Shown here: piece by piece, positions 17,614 to 27,771 of the stretch | Layout of the letters: each line of letters opens with the position of its first letter | How positions within the stretch are numbered: the stretch's first letter is position 1 | From: Marinifilum caeruleilacunae | GTDB lineage: Bacteria > Bacteroidota > Bacteroidia > Bacteroidales > Marinifilaceae | Direction of reading: 5' to 3' | Length of the DNA: 49,501 nucleotides | Assembly (NCBI RefSeq): GCF_013141825.1 | Contig: NZ_RZNH01000041.1 | Span: 1 to 49,501, forward strand | Made by a program: the position numbers and the translations under genes | Notes under the pieces: generated by a model | Databases searched by the model: none | Told to the model about the DNA's origin: nothing | What the model saw: the letters and a program-made list of their open reading frames with translations, nothing else

Positions 17614-17653
17614 ATTTTATCTTATTTTTTGAAATATTACTTGGTTGTGCAAC

Positions 17654-18056
17654 GGTTACTTGTGTTAAATAACATTCCAATTAAATGCTTCAAAAAAAAC
17701 GGTTAATGAAATGAAAGAGAGTCTTATATGATGGATAGATGGTGATGTATGCCTCTTTTTTTGAGAATATTGACCACTTGGTTATGAAGCTATATTCCCC
17801 TTTTCTTGAAAATTTTAAACTGGAAAAATATATTTAAAAGTGTGAATTTTCGGTTGTTAAATAATGAAGCATCATAAAATCAAAGAGCAATGAAAAAAAA
17901 AATCTATGAAAAGTTTAATAATGGAAAAAAATAAAAGTACGGTATATAATTCTATATTATTGTCATTTAAAATATCAGAAGAGTCCTAATGCTTAATTTA
18001 TCGATTAAGTAACTGTTAATTCAAAGAAATAATAACTAAATATCAGTTGAAGTTAT
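17654..18056 (+). promoter_or_regulatory. upstream region of the first susC
   Basis: About 400 bases without a gene. The part nearest susC has an imperfect inverted repeat CTTAAT...ATTAAG (17992-18008), overlapping the 11-mer TTTATCGATTA (17997-18007) that also occurs upstream of the HTCS gene. This is a candidate HTCS binding site. A 14-codon frame beginning at 17890 is too short to call. No clear TAnnTTTG box was found. Confidence 0.35.
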
Positions 18057-21000
18057 ATGAAACAAAAGCTAAGACATCTAAAACTAATAAGCCTTGTTAC
18101 TGCTTTGTGGCTTTTTTGCAGCTACAATGTTGTGGCACAGGAAATGCAGGTGAAAGGTAAAGTAACTGATTCTAATGATGATCCCTTACCTGGAGTATCA
18201 GTAGTTGTTAAAGGGACAACCAATGGAGTAATTACAAATATTGCTGGTGAATTTATTATATCTGCAGACATGGATCAAACTTTAGTTTTCTCCTTTATTG
18301 GAATGAAAACAAAAGAAAAGGCTATAAACACTGCCTATATTGATGTTGTTTTGGAAGAAAAAACAATGGATATCGAAGAAGTACAAGTTGTGGCTTATGG
18401 ATCACAGAAAAAAATGACCATAACTGGATCTGTTAGTAGTGTTGGTTCGGAAGAGTTATTAAAATCACCCAATGCTTCAGTTGCCAACACTTTGGCAGGT
18501 AAAGTTACAGGATTATCCAGCGTACAGGTTTCTGGCCAGCCTGGAGCTGATGATCCTAAAATTTATATCCGGGGACAAGGTACTTTTAATGATTCAAGTC
18601 CCATTTATATTGTAGATGGTGTGGAACGGTCATTTACGCAGTTAGATCCCGATGAAATAGAAAGTATTACGGTGCTGAAAGATGCCTCGGCAACCTCGGT
18701 ATATGGTATCAGGGGGGCAAATGGCGTTATTATCGTTACAACTAAACGAGGTAAAGAGGGCAAAGCAAAAATTTCAGCTTCAGTTTCAACCGGTCTACAA
18801 ATACCTACCAGATTATTGGATTTTGCAGACAGTTATACTTATGCAATGCGTTATAATGAAGCACAAGCAAATGATGGGGAACCTGAAACTGATTACAAAT
18901 TTCAACCTAACGTGGTGGAAGCTTTCAGAACGAATTCTGATCCTTTAATTTATTCCAACACAGATTGGGTGGATTATATTTTAAAAAATTCAGCAACTCA
19001 ATATAAAGGTAATGTAAGTATTAGCGGAGGTAAGGAAAAGGTTAAATATTTTGTTTCTGTTGGGATATTGGATCAGGAAGGATTGTTTAAAACCTTTGAG
19101 TCGGACCATGATTATAATTTTTCATATAAGCGCTATAATTACCGATCAAATATCGATATCAAGGCAACCAAAACCACGGATTTAGGTGTTACGATTGGGG
19201 GAAGGATTGGAGATAAAAATGAACCGAATACCTCAAACGGCATTGATTATTTGTTCCGTAACATCTATTGGGCGGTTCCTTATTCCGGACCAGGAATTGT
19301 TGATGACAAGTGGATTAAAGCCAATGATACATATATACCCGACGCAGATAAAAAGGAAGGGCTTACCCCTTTTTATGGAAGAGGATATAACAATGTTTCA
19401 ACTCAAACGCTGAATTTTGATATTGACCTGAAGCAAAAACTTGATATGCTAACTAAAGGATTGAAATTTAGGATCAAGTTTTCGTATAATACTACTTATA
19501 AACACACAAAATACCGCAGTTCAACAAAAGAATACTATACACCATATTTTAAAGAACACTTGACCGAGAATGGTGAGTTTTATCAACAATATAACACCAC
19601 ACCGAATGATAAAACAGTGGTATACCGACGCGAAGGTGAAGAAGGTGATCTGGGATACAGTGAATGGACATCTAAGACATGGCGGAATTGGTATACCGAT
19701 TTTGGGTTTAATTATAATAGAAAGTTTGGGGATCACAATGTGGCTGGTTTGTTACTTTATAACCAACGAAAAACGTATTATCCTACAACTTCCTGGGGAT
19801 CTGATATGGATTATGATGATATTCCCACCGGGGTTGTCGGTGTTGTGGGGCGTATTGCATATGACTTTAAAACCAAGTACTTAGCAGAGTTTAATGTTGG
19901 TTATAATGGCTCTGAAAATTTTCATAAAGATAACAGGTATGGATGGTTTCCTGCTGGATCTATTGGTTGGGTAGTATCTGAGGAATCTTTTATGAAGAAT
20001 CTTGACTTTATCGATTATCTAAAAATTAGGGGCTCTTATGGGATTGTAGGTAATGATAAATATAATACTTCACGTTTTTTATATTTAAGTGGACCATATG
20101 ATTTAGCTTCAGGAGGTTATAATTTCGGAACAGATAATCCGAACAATCAAAGTACCGCAAGAGAAATGTCTATCGGAAATAAAAACGTAACCTGGGAAAC
20201 TGCCCACAAAAAGAATATTGGTATCGACACCTATTTCTTTAATTCCAGATTGGGGGTTAATGTTGATCTGTTCTGGGAAGAAAGGGACGATATCCTAGCG
20301 CTGCGACAAACCACACCTGATTATACGGCTTATGATGAGGTACCTGTAAACTTGGGTAAAATGGAAAACAAGGGTTATGAAATTGAAGTAAAATGGAGGG
20401 ATAATGTCGCTGATTTTAAATATTGGGTCAATGCCAATGTATCCTTTGCGCGCAATAAAATATTGGAGCTTGACGAGGTAAAACAACCAGAAACTTACAT
20501 GCATCTAACAGGTCATCGGGTGAACACACCTTATGGTTATGCTTTCGATGGTTTTATTACAGAGGAAGATCTTTCGTCAAGTACTTATGCGGACTCCGGA
20601 CTACAACCAGGAGATATGAAATATAAGGACTTAAATAACGACGGAGTGATTAATAACTACGACATGAGATATCATGGTTATTCCCGTACTCCGGAATATA
20701 TTTTTGGGCTAAACTTAGGTGGCAGTTATAAAGGTTTTGACTTTACGATGTCATGGACCGGGGCAACAAATGTTTCTAGGGAGTTGGGAGAAACATATCG
20801 GGATGCTTTTGGAGCAACCAATGATCGTTCGCTATTACAATATATGGCTGATGGCCGATGGACACCGGAAACAGCAGATAAAGCATCTTATCCGCGCCTG
20901 ACCTTGGTTAATAGTGCTTATAATACCCAAAATTCTGATTTTTGGGTCAGGGATGCTTCCTATATACGTTTAAAGAATGTTGAATTAGGTTACAATTTTA

Positions 21001-21173
21001 AAGGAGGTGTTTTAGAATCTTTTGGAATAAAAACATTCAGGGCATACGTGAACGGATCCAACCTGTTAACATTTGACCGTTTGGATATTGCAGATCCTGA
21101 ATCTAATACAGCTGATGATTCAAAATATCCATTGCTGAAGATTTATAACGTAGGGGTAAAAGTCAATTTCTAA
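18057..21173 (+). CDS. SusC-like TonB-dependent outer-membrane transporter 1
   Basis: A 1038-residue SusC-family receptor that imports oligosaccharides across the outer membrane with its SusD lid. It has a signal peptide (about 1-28, ending VVAQ), a carboxypeptidase-regulatory-like domain (about 31-102: GKVTDSNDDPLPGVSVVV), a TonB box-like VQVVAYGSQ (109-117), a plug (about 123-235 with IYIRGQGTF, then GVERSFTQLDPDEIESI and VLKDASATSVYGIRGANG) and a barrel ending in VKVNF with the usual terminal Phe. The length is typical. It is followed after 19 bases by its susD partner; expression is presumably under the HTCS. Confidence 0.96.
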   Translation: MKQKLRHLKLISLVTALWLFCSYNVVAQEMQVKGKVTDSNDDPLPGVSVVVKGTTNGVITNIAGEFIISADMDQTLVFSFIGMKTKEKAINTAYIDVVLEEKTMDIEEVQVVAYGSQKKMTITGSVSSVGSEELLKSPNASVANTLAGKVTGLSSVQVSGQPGADDPKIYIRGQGTFNDSSPIYIVDGVERSFTQLDPDEIESITVLKDASATSVYGIRGANGVIIVTTKRGKEGKAKISASVSTGLQIPTRLLDFADSYTYAMRYNEAQANDGEPETDYKFQPNVVEAFRTNSDPLIYSNTDWVDYILKNSATQYKGNVSISGGKEKVKYFVSVGILDQEGLFKTFESDHDYNFSYKRYNYRSNIDIKATKTTDLGVTIGGRIGDKNEPNTSNGIDYLFRNIYWAVPYSGPGIVDDKWIKANDTYIPDADKKEGLTPFYGRGYNNVSTQTLNFDIDLKQKLDMLTKGLKFRIKFSYNTTYKHTKYRSSTKEYYTPYFKEHLTENGEFYQQYNTTPNDKTVVYRREGEEGDLGYSEWTSKTWRNWYTDFGFNYNRKFGDHNVAGLLLYNQRKTYYPTTSWGSDMDYDDIPTGVVGVVGRIAYDFKTKYLAEFNVGYNGSENFHKDNRYGWFPAGSIGWVVSEESFMKNLDFIDYLKIRGSYGIVGNDKYNTSRFLYLSGPYDLASGGYNFGTDNPNNQSTAREMSIGNKNVTWETAHKKNIGIDTYFFNSRLGVNVDLFWEERDDILALRQTTPDYTAYDEVPVNLGKMENKGYEIEVKWRDNVADFKYWVNANVSFARNKILELDEVKQPETYMHLTGHRVNTPYGYAFDGFITEEDLSSSTYADSGLQPGDMKYKDLNNDGVINNYDMRYHGYSRTPEYIFGLNLGGSYKGFDFTMSWTGATNVSRELGETYRDAFGATNDRSLLQYMADGRWTPETADKASYPRLTLVNSAYNTQNSDFWVRDASYIRLKNVELGYNFKGGVLESFGIKTFRAYVNGSNLLTFDRLDIADPESNTADDSKYPLLKIYNVGVKVNF

Positions 21174-21192
21174 TCACTAAAATATTTAATAA

Positions 21193-22977
21193 ATGAAGAT
21201 ATATCAATATATTATACTCTTTTGCTTAAGTAGCTTTATGTTATTTAGTTGCGAGGAGCTTGAATTGGGAGATGAAGCATTGGAGAACCCTCCTACGTTG
21301 AGTGTTAACCGAGATACTATATTTTCGAGACTCGAGTATGCAGAGGATTATCTCTGGGAAGGCTATAGCACACTTCCTTATGGATTAAATGTAAACTGGG
21401 ACAAAAAAAGCAATAAATTAGGGATGGATGTTCTGGAGAGCTTGACTGATTTAAACCACAGTTATTTATCGTGGGCAGGGGCTAATGAATTATATTATAA
21501 CGGACAATATACAGCAGGCTTCGAAAATTATGACTCGGATAATTATATTACTACAAAAACCAAATTTCACTATACTATAGAAGAAACATGGGAAGGAATT
21601 AGGATAGGATGGAACTTCATAGAAAATGCTGATCAGATACCGGATGGTGAACCTGAATATATTGATCAATTGAAGGCTGAAGCCCGAATGATTATCGCAT
21701 TACATTATTCTGATATGTATAGGCATTATGGTGGTTTACCCTGGGTTAACCATGTTTATGCAGCAGATGAAGATACTTATCTTCCCCGTTCTACGGCAAG
21801 GGCAACGCTCGATTCAATAGTTAGTGTAATTGATAAAGCAATTCCGGATTTACCCTGGACCATAGAAGATGGCAGTAATTGGGACGGAAGATTTACCAAA
21901 GCAGCTGCCATGGGACTAAAAGCCCGTATGCTATTGTTTGGCGCAAGTCCATTGTTTAATGATGATGTACCTTATCTGGACGGAGAGGCAGCCCAGCAGA
22001 AAATGGTTTGGTTCGGCAGCAAGGATGAGAGTTTGTGGAATGATGCGGCTGAAGCAGCAGAAGATTTAATTCGGGAAGCAGAAGGGCATGGGTATGGTCT
22101 AGTAAATACTGGGAAATACAGGCAGGACTTTCAGGATGCCTATTATGACCGTGGAAATGGTGAAGTTCTGATTTCCACGCGTTATTCATATACCTCTTAT
22201 AGTTATTGGAGCCAATACTATTATTTCTATCAAAGTGCAGGTAGTTATGGTGCAGGCTGTCCAACGCAGGAATATATAGATATGTTTGGTATGTCGAATG
22301 GATTACCGATTACTAATCCTTCTTCGGGCTACGATGCTAATAATCCTTTTGTCGATCGCGATCCCAGATTATACGAAACTGTTTTGGTGGACGGAGATAG
22401 TTACAAGGGTCGTACTGCCGAATTATGGATAGGTGGACGGGAACGAAAAACTACAAATTCAGCTGGAGTTAAGAGTGGGTATGGATTAAGAAAATTCCTT
22501 TTGGAACGAAATTATTCAACCTCTCTTTATTCGGTTGTTCATTGGCCTTATTTAAGATTGGCAGAAATATATCTAAGCGCAGCCGAAGCGTTAAATGAAG
22601 TGAATGGTGGCCCAACGGCTAAAGCCTATGAGTATGTCGATAAAGTAAGAGCCCGTGTTGGTTTGGCAGGGCTTCCATCCGGTTTATCACAAACGGAATT
22701 CAGAGAGGCGGTGTTGGAGGAAAGAGCCAAAGAGTTTGGCTTTGAAGAAGTGAGATGGTTTGACCTGATTCGTTGGAAAAGGGAAGGAGACTTTACGAAA
22801 AATCTGCATGGTACTAATATATATAAGGAATCTGATGGAGTCTACACCAGGGAATTATTCGATTGCCCGTCTCGCCATTGGCAACAATTCTGGTCGCCTA
22901 AATGGTACTTAAGTGCTTTCCCTTCTGATGAGGTGAATAAAGAGTATGGATTAGTACAAAATCCTGGATGGGAGTAA
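21193..22977 (+). CDS. SusD-like glycan-binding lipoprotein 1
   Basis: A 594-residue surface lipoprotein (lipobox LFSC, Cys20) of the SusD/RagB family, which caps the SusC pore and captures the glycan. It has the TPR-based SusD scaffold: an N-terminal region with WEGIRIGWNFIENAD, EARMIIALHYSDMYRHYGG in the middle, and the conserved C-terminal block RLAEIYLSAAEALNEVNG, then LEERAKEFGFEEVRWFDL and IRWKREG. The end NPGWE is typical. Aromatic-rich segments (YTSYSYWSQYYYFYQ near 335) may contribute to sugar stacking. It pairs with the SusC directly upstream. Confidence 0.95.
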   Translation: MKIYQYIILFCLSSFMLFSCEELELGDEALENPPTLSVNRDTIFSRLEYAEDYLWEGYSTLPYGLNVNWDKKSNKLGMDVLESLTDLNHSYLSWAGANELYYNGQYTAGFENYDSDNYITTKTKFHYTIEETWEGIRIGWNFIENADQIPDGEPEYIDQLKAEARMIIALHYSDMYRHYGGLPWVNHVYAADEDTYLPRSTARATLDSIVSVIDKAIPDLPWTIEDGSNWDGRFTKAAAMGLKARMLLFGASPLFNDDVPYLDGEAAQQKMVWFGSKDESLWNDAAEAAEDLIREAEGHGYGLVNTGKYRQDFQDAYYDRGNGEVLISTRYSYTSYSYWSQYYYFYQSAGSYGAGCPTQEYIDMFGMSNGLPITNPSSGYDANNPFVDRDPRLYETVLVDGDSYKGRTAELWIGGRERKTTNSAGVKSGYGLRKFLLERNYSTSLYSVVHWPYLRLAEIYLSAAEALNEVNGGPTAKAYEYVDKVRARVGLAGLPSGLSQTEFREAVLEERAKEFGFEEVRWFDLIRWKREGDFTKNLHGTNIYKESDGVYTRELFDCPSRHWQQFWSPKWYLSAFPSDEVNKEYGLVQNPGWE

Positions 22978-23013
22978 TGAAAACTGGATTTTGACAATTA
23001 AAAATTTAAAAAG

Positions 23014-26000
23014 ATGCAAGGAAATTTATATCCAACATATATTTTGTTGTTCATATTTGGTTGGTTGCTGTCTTCAACAGCGAATGCACAAACCAAACCA
23101 ATAAACGGACGCGTTTTAAGTGCCGAAGGAAAATATGTGCAAGGTGCCATGGTTACTTTGATAGGCTCCCAGCAAAGTGTTGAAACAGGTGCAAACGGTG
23201 TTTTTACACTTGAGGTAGATCCGGAAGATACTTTGATTAAGGTTGAGAAAGGTTTGGTATCAGAAGTGTTCAATCTGCAAAAAGATGATCTCGATTATGT
23301 TTTAGACCGCTATCATGGTGAGATAGATTTAGGAATGGTTAGTAATAGGCATCCCGATGAAATTACTGGTGCAGTGAGTACCACCTATTCCAACGCCCTT
23401 AACAAAGCTAGCGTAATCAATCCCGAAAATTCCTTATACGGACAATTGTCAGGTTTAACGGTGCTACAAAACGGGGGAACCCCATGGAGCCGAAACCCAG
23501 ATTTAATGATACGCGGTGTCAGTAGCTTAAATGATAATAATGTTCTGGTTATTATTGATGGTGTGGTGCGGTCTTTATCGTCTATCTCAATGGATCAAAT
23601 TGAAAGTATCTCCGTGTTGAAAGATGCTTCATCTTTGGCTATTTATGGACAAAGAGGAGCAAATGGTGTAATAGTGGTAACCACAAAAAGAGGTGAGTAT
23701 GAATCTTTCGAAGTGGAAGCCTCTTATCAATATGGGGTGAATACCGCATTTCGTATGCCGGATATGCTTAATGCTTATGAGTATGCCTTGGCCGTAAACC
23801 AAGCCAGTATATTGGATGGTAATTCAGATATATATTCTGCAGAGGACTTAGCGGATTTTAAAAATGGTACTAACCCTTATTTTAATCCTGATGTGAACTG
23901 GATGGATGAAACCATGAAGGATTATGGTGTATCTACCAATTTTAATGCCCAGTTTAAAGGGGGTGGCAAAAGGCTTAAATATTTCACTTCCTTAAATTAT
24001 CAAACCGAAACGGGATTATTTGATCAAACGGATTTGGATTCGAGATATGACAGTAAATTAAAATATACCAGATTTACTGTTAGAAGTAATATTGATGCTG
24101 ATATTACCCCCAATACCTTGGTATCCATAAATGCACAAGTGGCTTTAAATGACAGAAAATCACCAAATACGTCAGTAGGGTCTATCATGAACTCAATTTA
24201 TAATACTCCAGCAGCTGCTTATCCGGTTCGTACTATGAATGGAAAATGGGGTGGAACCGCGCATTACAACGATAATCCCGTTGCCCGGATCGCTTCTACT
24301 GGTTACCGCGAAGATTTTGTCCGAAAGTTCATGGGTGATTTAACCATTAAGCAGGATATGGATAAATTAGTAGAAGGTTTATCCGCTGAGTTAATGGTGG
24401 CCTATGACAATTCAGCAATATTTTACGAGGGAAAAAGCAAGAGTTACGAATATGAGAGTGTTTCTGCTGTCCGTGACGAAAATGGAGTTTACGGGGAGCC
24501 CACTTCAGTTCTATATGGTGCTGAATCAGATCTGGAAGATGTGGATGGAAACCATTATTGGTTAGATCAATCCCGTAGGGCCACCTTTAGGGCTAAGCTT
24601 AATTATGAAAAAAACTGGGGCAGTAGCCAATTAGCAACTTCATTGCTCTATTCACAGGATAAAGTGGTTAACGATGGTCAATATAATACTTATCTGCATC
24701 AGGATGTTGCATTAACAGCACATTATGGTTATAAAGGAAAGTACTTCGCAGATTTAACAGTGGGATATGGAGGGAGCAGTCTTTTGGAAGATGGGAATCG
24801 TTTTGGAGTATTCCCTGCTTTATCAGGCGCCTGGATCGTTTCACGGGAGGATTTCCTGAAGAAATCGTCATTAATCGATTTATTCAAGCTTAGGGCTTCG
24901 TGGGGTATGACAGGTAACGATGCGGTTTCTGCAAATCTGGAAGACCAGAAATTCTCTAAGAAAGGAACTTATTATTTTACTAATAATTTTGCAGATTATA
25001 GTGGCTATACAGCAGGACGTCTGGCTTCTAGTGATCTTACTTACGAAACCGCTTTTATGACAAATATCGGTTTTGATTTTAGATTCTTCAAAAAGTTAGA
25101 TGTTACACTTGATGGTTTTTACGAAAAAAGAAAAGACATCCTGGTTGATTCGGAAGGAATTGTATCTGATGTGATCGGGATCACATCAGACTATACAAAC
25201 GATGGCGAAGTAAAGAATAAAGGTTTTGAGGTTGATTTGTTGTGGCAAGACAATTTAGGAAGCTTTAATTACTATGTTGGTGGTTCATTCTCTTATGCAA
25301 AGAATGAAATCATTAACCAAAATGAGGTTTATCGACCTTATAGTTACCAGAATAGAACAGGCCGGGCTATTGGTCAGCAATTTGGCCTTGAGGCCACTGG
25401 ATTTTTCCAAGATCAGGCAGATATAAATAACAGCCCACAGCAGTTGTTTTCTGATGTGCGCCCAGGAGATGTTAAGTACAAGGACCAAAATAACGATGGA
25501 GTTATTGATGCATATGACGAAGTAGCAATAGGAAAGTCATATGTAAATCCTGAAATCTATTATTCATTAAAATTAGGTTTTGAAATCAAAGGATTTGGGG
25601 TTGATGCGCTCTTCCAGGGAATTGCTAATCAAACGCAATTTTTGAATACTTCAAGTGTATATTGGCCACTCCGAAATAATACCAATATTTCAACTTTTTC
25701 TGCAAATAGCTGGACTCCAGACACAAAGTCAACGGCTACTTTACCAAGGTTGTCTATGGAAGACAATGACAATAATTATAGAAAAAACTCTATTTGGTTG
25801 AAAGATGGAGATTATCTAAAACTAAGAACACTTGATGTTTATTATAATTTACCGGAAAAACTGGTCTCTAAATTCAAATTATCAAAGGCAAAAGTCTTTC
25901 TGCAAGGCATGAATTTATTTTCGATTGATGATTTTGATGATGTAGATCCCGAATCGCATGGTATAAGCTATCCTACATTGGCTTCATATCACATTGGTGT

Positions 26001-26016
26001 TAACATTGGTTTTTAA
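23014..26016 (+). CDS. SusC-like TonB-dependent outer-membrane transporter 2
   Basis: A 1000-residue SusC homologue with a signal peptide (about 1-26, ending ANAQ), a short and diverged carboxypeptidase-like domain (about 29-95) and a plug (MIRGVSSLNDNNVLVIIDGV, then ESISVLKDASSLAIYGQRGA), ending in VNIGF. It is clearly different from SusC 1, so it is not a recent duplicate. The place where a TonB box (VVVGYGTQKK-like) is expected reads LGMVSNRHPDEITGAVS (about 106-122), so the box is poorly conserved. It starts 36 bases after susD 1 and is followed after 17 bases by susD 2. It probably imports a different-sized or differently decorated product of the same glycan. Confidence 0.95.
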   Translation: MQGNLYPTYILLFIFGWLLSSTANAQTKPINGRVLSAEGKYVQGAMVTLIGSQQSVETGANGVFTLEVDPEDTLIKVEKGLVSEVFNLQKDDLDYVLDRYHGEIDLGMVSNRHPDEITGAVSTTYSNALNKASVINPENSLYGQLSGLTVLQNGGTPWSRNPDLMIRGVSSLNDNNVLVIIDGVVRSLSSISMDQIESISVLKDASSLAIYGQRGANGVIVVTTKRGEYESFEVEASYQYGVNTAFRMPDMLNAYEYALAVNQASILDGNSDIYSAEDLADFKNGTNPYFNPDVNWMDETMKDYGVSTNFNAQFKGGGKRLKYFTSLNYQTETGLFDQTDLDSRYDSKLKYTRFTVRSNIDADITPNTLVSINAQVALNDRKSPNTSVGSIMNSIYNTPAAAYPVRTMNGKWGGTAHYNDNPVARIASTGYREDFVRKFMGDLTIKQDMDKLVEGLSAELMVAYDNSAIFYEGKSKSYEYESVSAVRDENGVYGEPTSVLYGAESDLEDVDGNHYWLDQSRRATFRAKLNYEKNWGSSQLATSLLYSQDKVVNDGQYNTYLHQDVALTAHYGYKGKYFADLTVGYGGSSLLEDGNRFGVFPALSGAWIVSREDFLKKSSLIDLFKLRASWGMTGNDAVSANLEDQKFSKKGTYYFTNNFADYSGYTAGRLASSDLTYETAFMTNIGFDFRFFKKLDVTLDGFYEKRKDILVDSEGIVSDVIGITSDYTNDGEVKNKGFEVDLLWQDNLGSFNYYVGGSFSYAKNEIINQNEVYRPYSYQNRTGRAIGQQFGLEATGFFQDQADINNSPQQLFSDVRPGDVKYKDQNNDGVIDAYDEVAIGKSYVNPEIYYSLKLGFEIKGFGVDALFQGIANQTQFLNTSSVYWPLRNNTNISTFSANSWTPDTKSTATLPRLSMEDNDNNYRKNSIWLKDGDYLKLRTLDVYYNLPEKLVSKFKLSKAKVFLQGMNLFSIDDFDDVDPESHGISYPTLASYHIGVNIGF

Positions 26017-26033
26017 ATTAAAAATATATTAAA

Positions 26034-27683
26034 ATGAAGCAATATATATCAATAATACTGGCATTTATCGGTTCGTTATTATTTGGTGGATGCGACTATC
26101 TTGATTATGACGAATCTTCTTATCTTACCAGAGAAGATGTATTCTCGGAGTATTCAAGGGCAGAAAGTTATTTGACCAATATATATACCCAATTGCCGGC
26201 AGATTGGGGAACGGTTGATGGCGCAATACGGGCTTGTGGTGTTGACGAGGCCGTACATGTAAATAGCTTATCTAATGTTCGTAAGTTTAACGATGGTACA
26301 TGGAGTGCCATTAATACGGTTGACGGCCATTGGTCGGGTATGTACTCAGGCATTTACGATGTAAATTTGTTCTTATCTGAGATCGAAGGTGAAACTTGGG
26401 AAGAGCTTATGTGGAATGAAGATTATCCTGAGCTTATGGAACAGTTCGAGATGTATCCGTATGAAGCTCGTTATTTAAGAGCTTACTTTTATTTTGAGCT
26501 CCTGCGACGATATGGCGGAGTGCCTATTGTTAAAACAGAATTAAGCGCAGAAGAAGCAAATTCAGTTATCAGGGCTTCGTTTGATGAATTGGTCGATTAT
26601 ATTGTAAGTGAATGTGATGCCATAATAGAGGTATTGCCTGTAACATTCGATGGTTTTAGTAATAACTCAGAAACTGGAAGAGCTACCAAAGGTGCAGCCA
26701 TGGCACTTAAGGCGCGTACCTTGTTGTATGCCGCCAGCCCGTTGCACAATACATCCAACGATATAAACAAATGGCAAGCTGCTGCGCAGGCAAATTATGC
26801 CATTATAGATTCGGCATGGTATAGTCTGGAAGGAAACTATAATAACGTTGTTAACAAAGGAAATAGTTCAGAGCTTATTTTCGAAAAACGTCAAGATGAA
26901 AGTAATGACTTTGAAATTAAAAATTTCCCTATTGGTTATGAAGGTGGAAACACTGGTACTTGTCCAACTCAAAACCTGGTGGATGCTTATGAAATGCAGA
27001 GTACTGGCCTTTCAATTGATGACCCGTCATCGGGTTATGATAATGTGAACCCTTACTCAGGCAGGGATCCCCGTTTAGCGAAAACGGTTATTGTAAATGG
27101 TTCGAGCTGGAAGGGACAAAGCATAGAAGTTTGGTATGGAGGAGCCAATGCAGAGCCTAAGTATAATGCTACAAAAACTGGTTACTATCTTAAAAAATAT
27201 GTGATTGAGAGTGTAAACTTGGAAACAGGGAATATCAGTAAGAAAAGACATACTTGGGTTTATTTTAGGTTGGGCGAGGTGCTGCTGAATTTTGCTGAAG
27301 CAATGAACGAAGCCTATGGCCCTGAAAATAACGCAGGGTATGGAATGACAGCTCTGCAAGCAGTTAATCAACTGCGCAGTCGCGCAGGAATGCCTGATTT
27401 CCCTTCAGGTATGAGTGCTGATGAGTTCCGTACCAAGTTACGAAACGAAAGAAGGGTTGAATTGGCTTTTGAAGATCACCGTTTCTGGGATGTGAGAAGA
27501 TGGAAAATTGGAGCTGATATTGATATAAATGGTATGCATGTAGAATTGGGTTCTGAAGGGGAATATATTTATAGGAACATAGATGTGGAAACCCGTGTGT
27601 GGAACGAGCGAATGAACCTGTTTCCAATTCCGCAGACAGAACTTTATAAAAACTCTAATTTAACCCAAAATCCTGGTTGGTAA
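26034..27683 (+). CDS. SusD-like glycan-binding lipoprotein 2
   Basis: A 549-residue SusD/RagB-family lipoprotein (lipobox FGGC, Cys20). The family blocks are present: YEARYLRAYFYFELLRRYGG about residues 142-161, RATKGAAMALKARTLLYAAS about 218-237, and the C-terminal RLGEVLLNFAEAMNEAYG, then RNERRVELAFEDHRFWDV and RRWKIG, ending NPGW. It is the partner of SusC 2. It closes the susCD operon: a terminator-like hairpin and a strong terminator follow within 280 bases, separated by a T9SS-tail remnant. Confidence 0.95.
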   Translation: MKQYISIILAFIGSLLFGGCDYLDYDESSYLTREDVFSEYSRAESYLTNIYTQLPADWGTVDGAIRACGVDEAVHVNSLSNVRKFNDGTWSAINTVDGHWSGMYSGIYDVNLFLSEIEGETWEELMWNEDYPELMEQFEMYPYEARYLRAYFYFELLRRYGGVPIVKTELSAEEANSVIRASFDELVDYIVSECDAIIEVLPVTFDGFSNNSETGRATKGAAMALKARTLLYAASPLHNTSNDINKWQAAAQANYAIIDSAWYSLEGNYNNVVNKGNSSELIFEKRQDESNDFEIKNFPIGYEGGNTGTCPTQNLVDAYEMQSTGLSIDDPSSGYDNVNPYSGRDPRLAKTVIVNGSSWKGQSIEVWYGGANAEPKYNATKTGYYLKKYVIESVNLETGNISKKRHTWVYFRLGEVLLNFAEAMNEAYGPENNAGYGMTALQAVNQLRSRAGMPDFPSGMSADEFRTKLRNERRVELAFEDHRFWDVRRWKIGADIDINGMHVELGSEGEYIYRNIDVETRVWNERMNLFPIPQTELYKNSNLTQNPGW

Positions 27684-27718
27684 ATTAGAGAAATAAATAG
27701 CATGTTGCTTAAATATTT

Positions 27719-27743
27719 CCAGAGAGATGCTAGGTCTCTCTGG
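27719..27743 (+). terminator. hairpin after susD 2
   Basis: CCAGAGAGA and TCTCTCTGG form a 9-bp stem with a 7-base loop, 36 bases after the susD 2 stop. It has no T-run, so it may stabilise or process the susCD transcript and not end it. Confidence 0.45.
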
Positions 27744-27771
27744 ATTCAATAAAACTTGCTCGGCTTATAAT

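Larger units (their letters stand above)
16505..17653 (+). mobile_element. decayed IS1182-family insertion element
   Basis: Bounded by inverted repeats: GTTGCACAAC at 16505-16514 and its exact complement GTTGTGCAAC at 17644-17653, with further partial similarity outside. Inside lies a decayed transposase. The 1.15-kb span is shorter than usual for the family (about 1.6-1.9 kb), so internal sequence was lost. It sits between the HTCS gene and the first susC. Target-site duplication cannot be confirmed by eye. Confidence 0.6.

Noticed and set aside
17890-17934. A 14-codon upstream frame as a leader peptide of susC
   Set aside because: It is a low-complexity Lys-rich stretch in AT-rich DNA with no attenuation structure that would pair with it.
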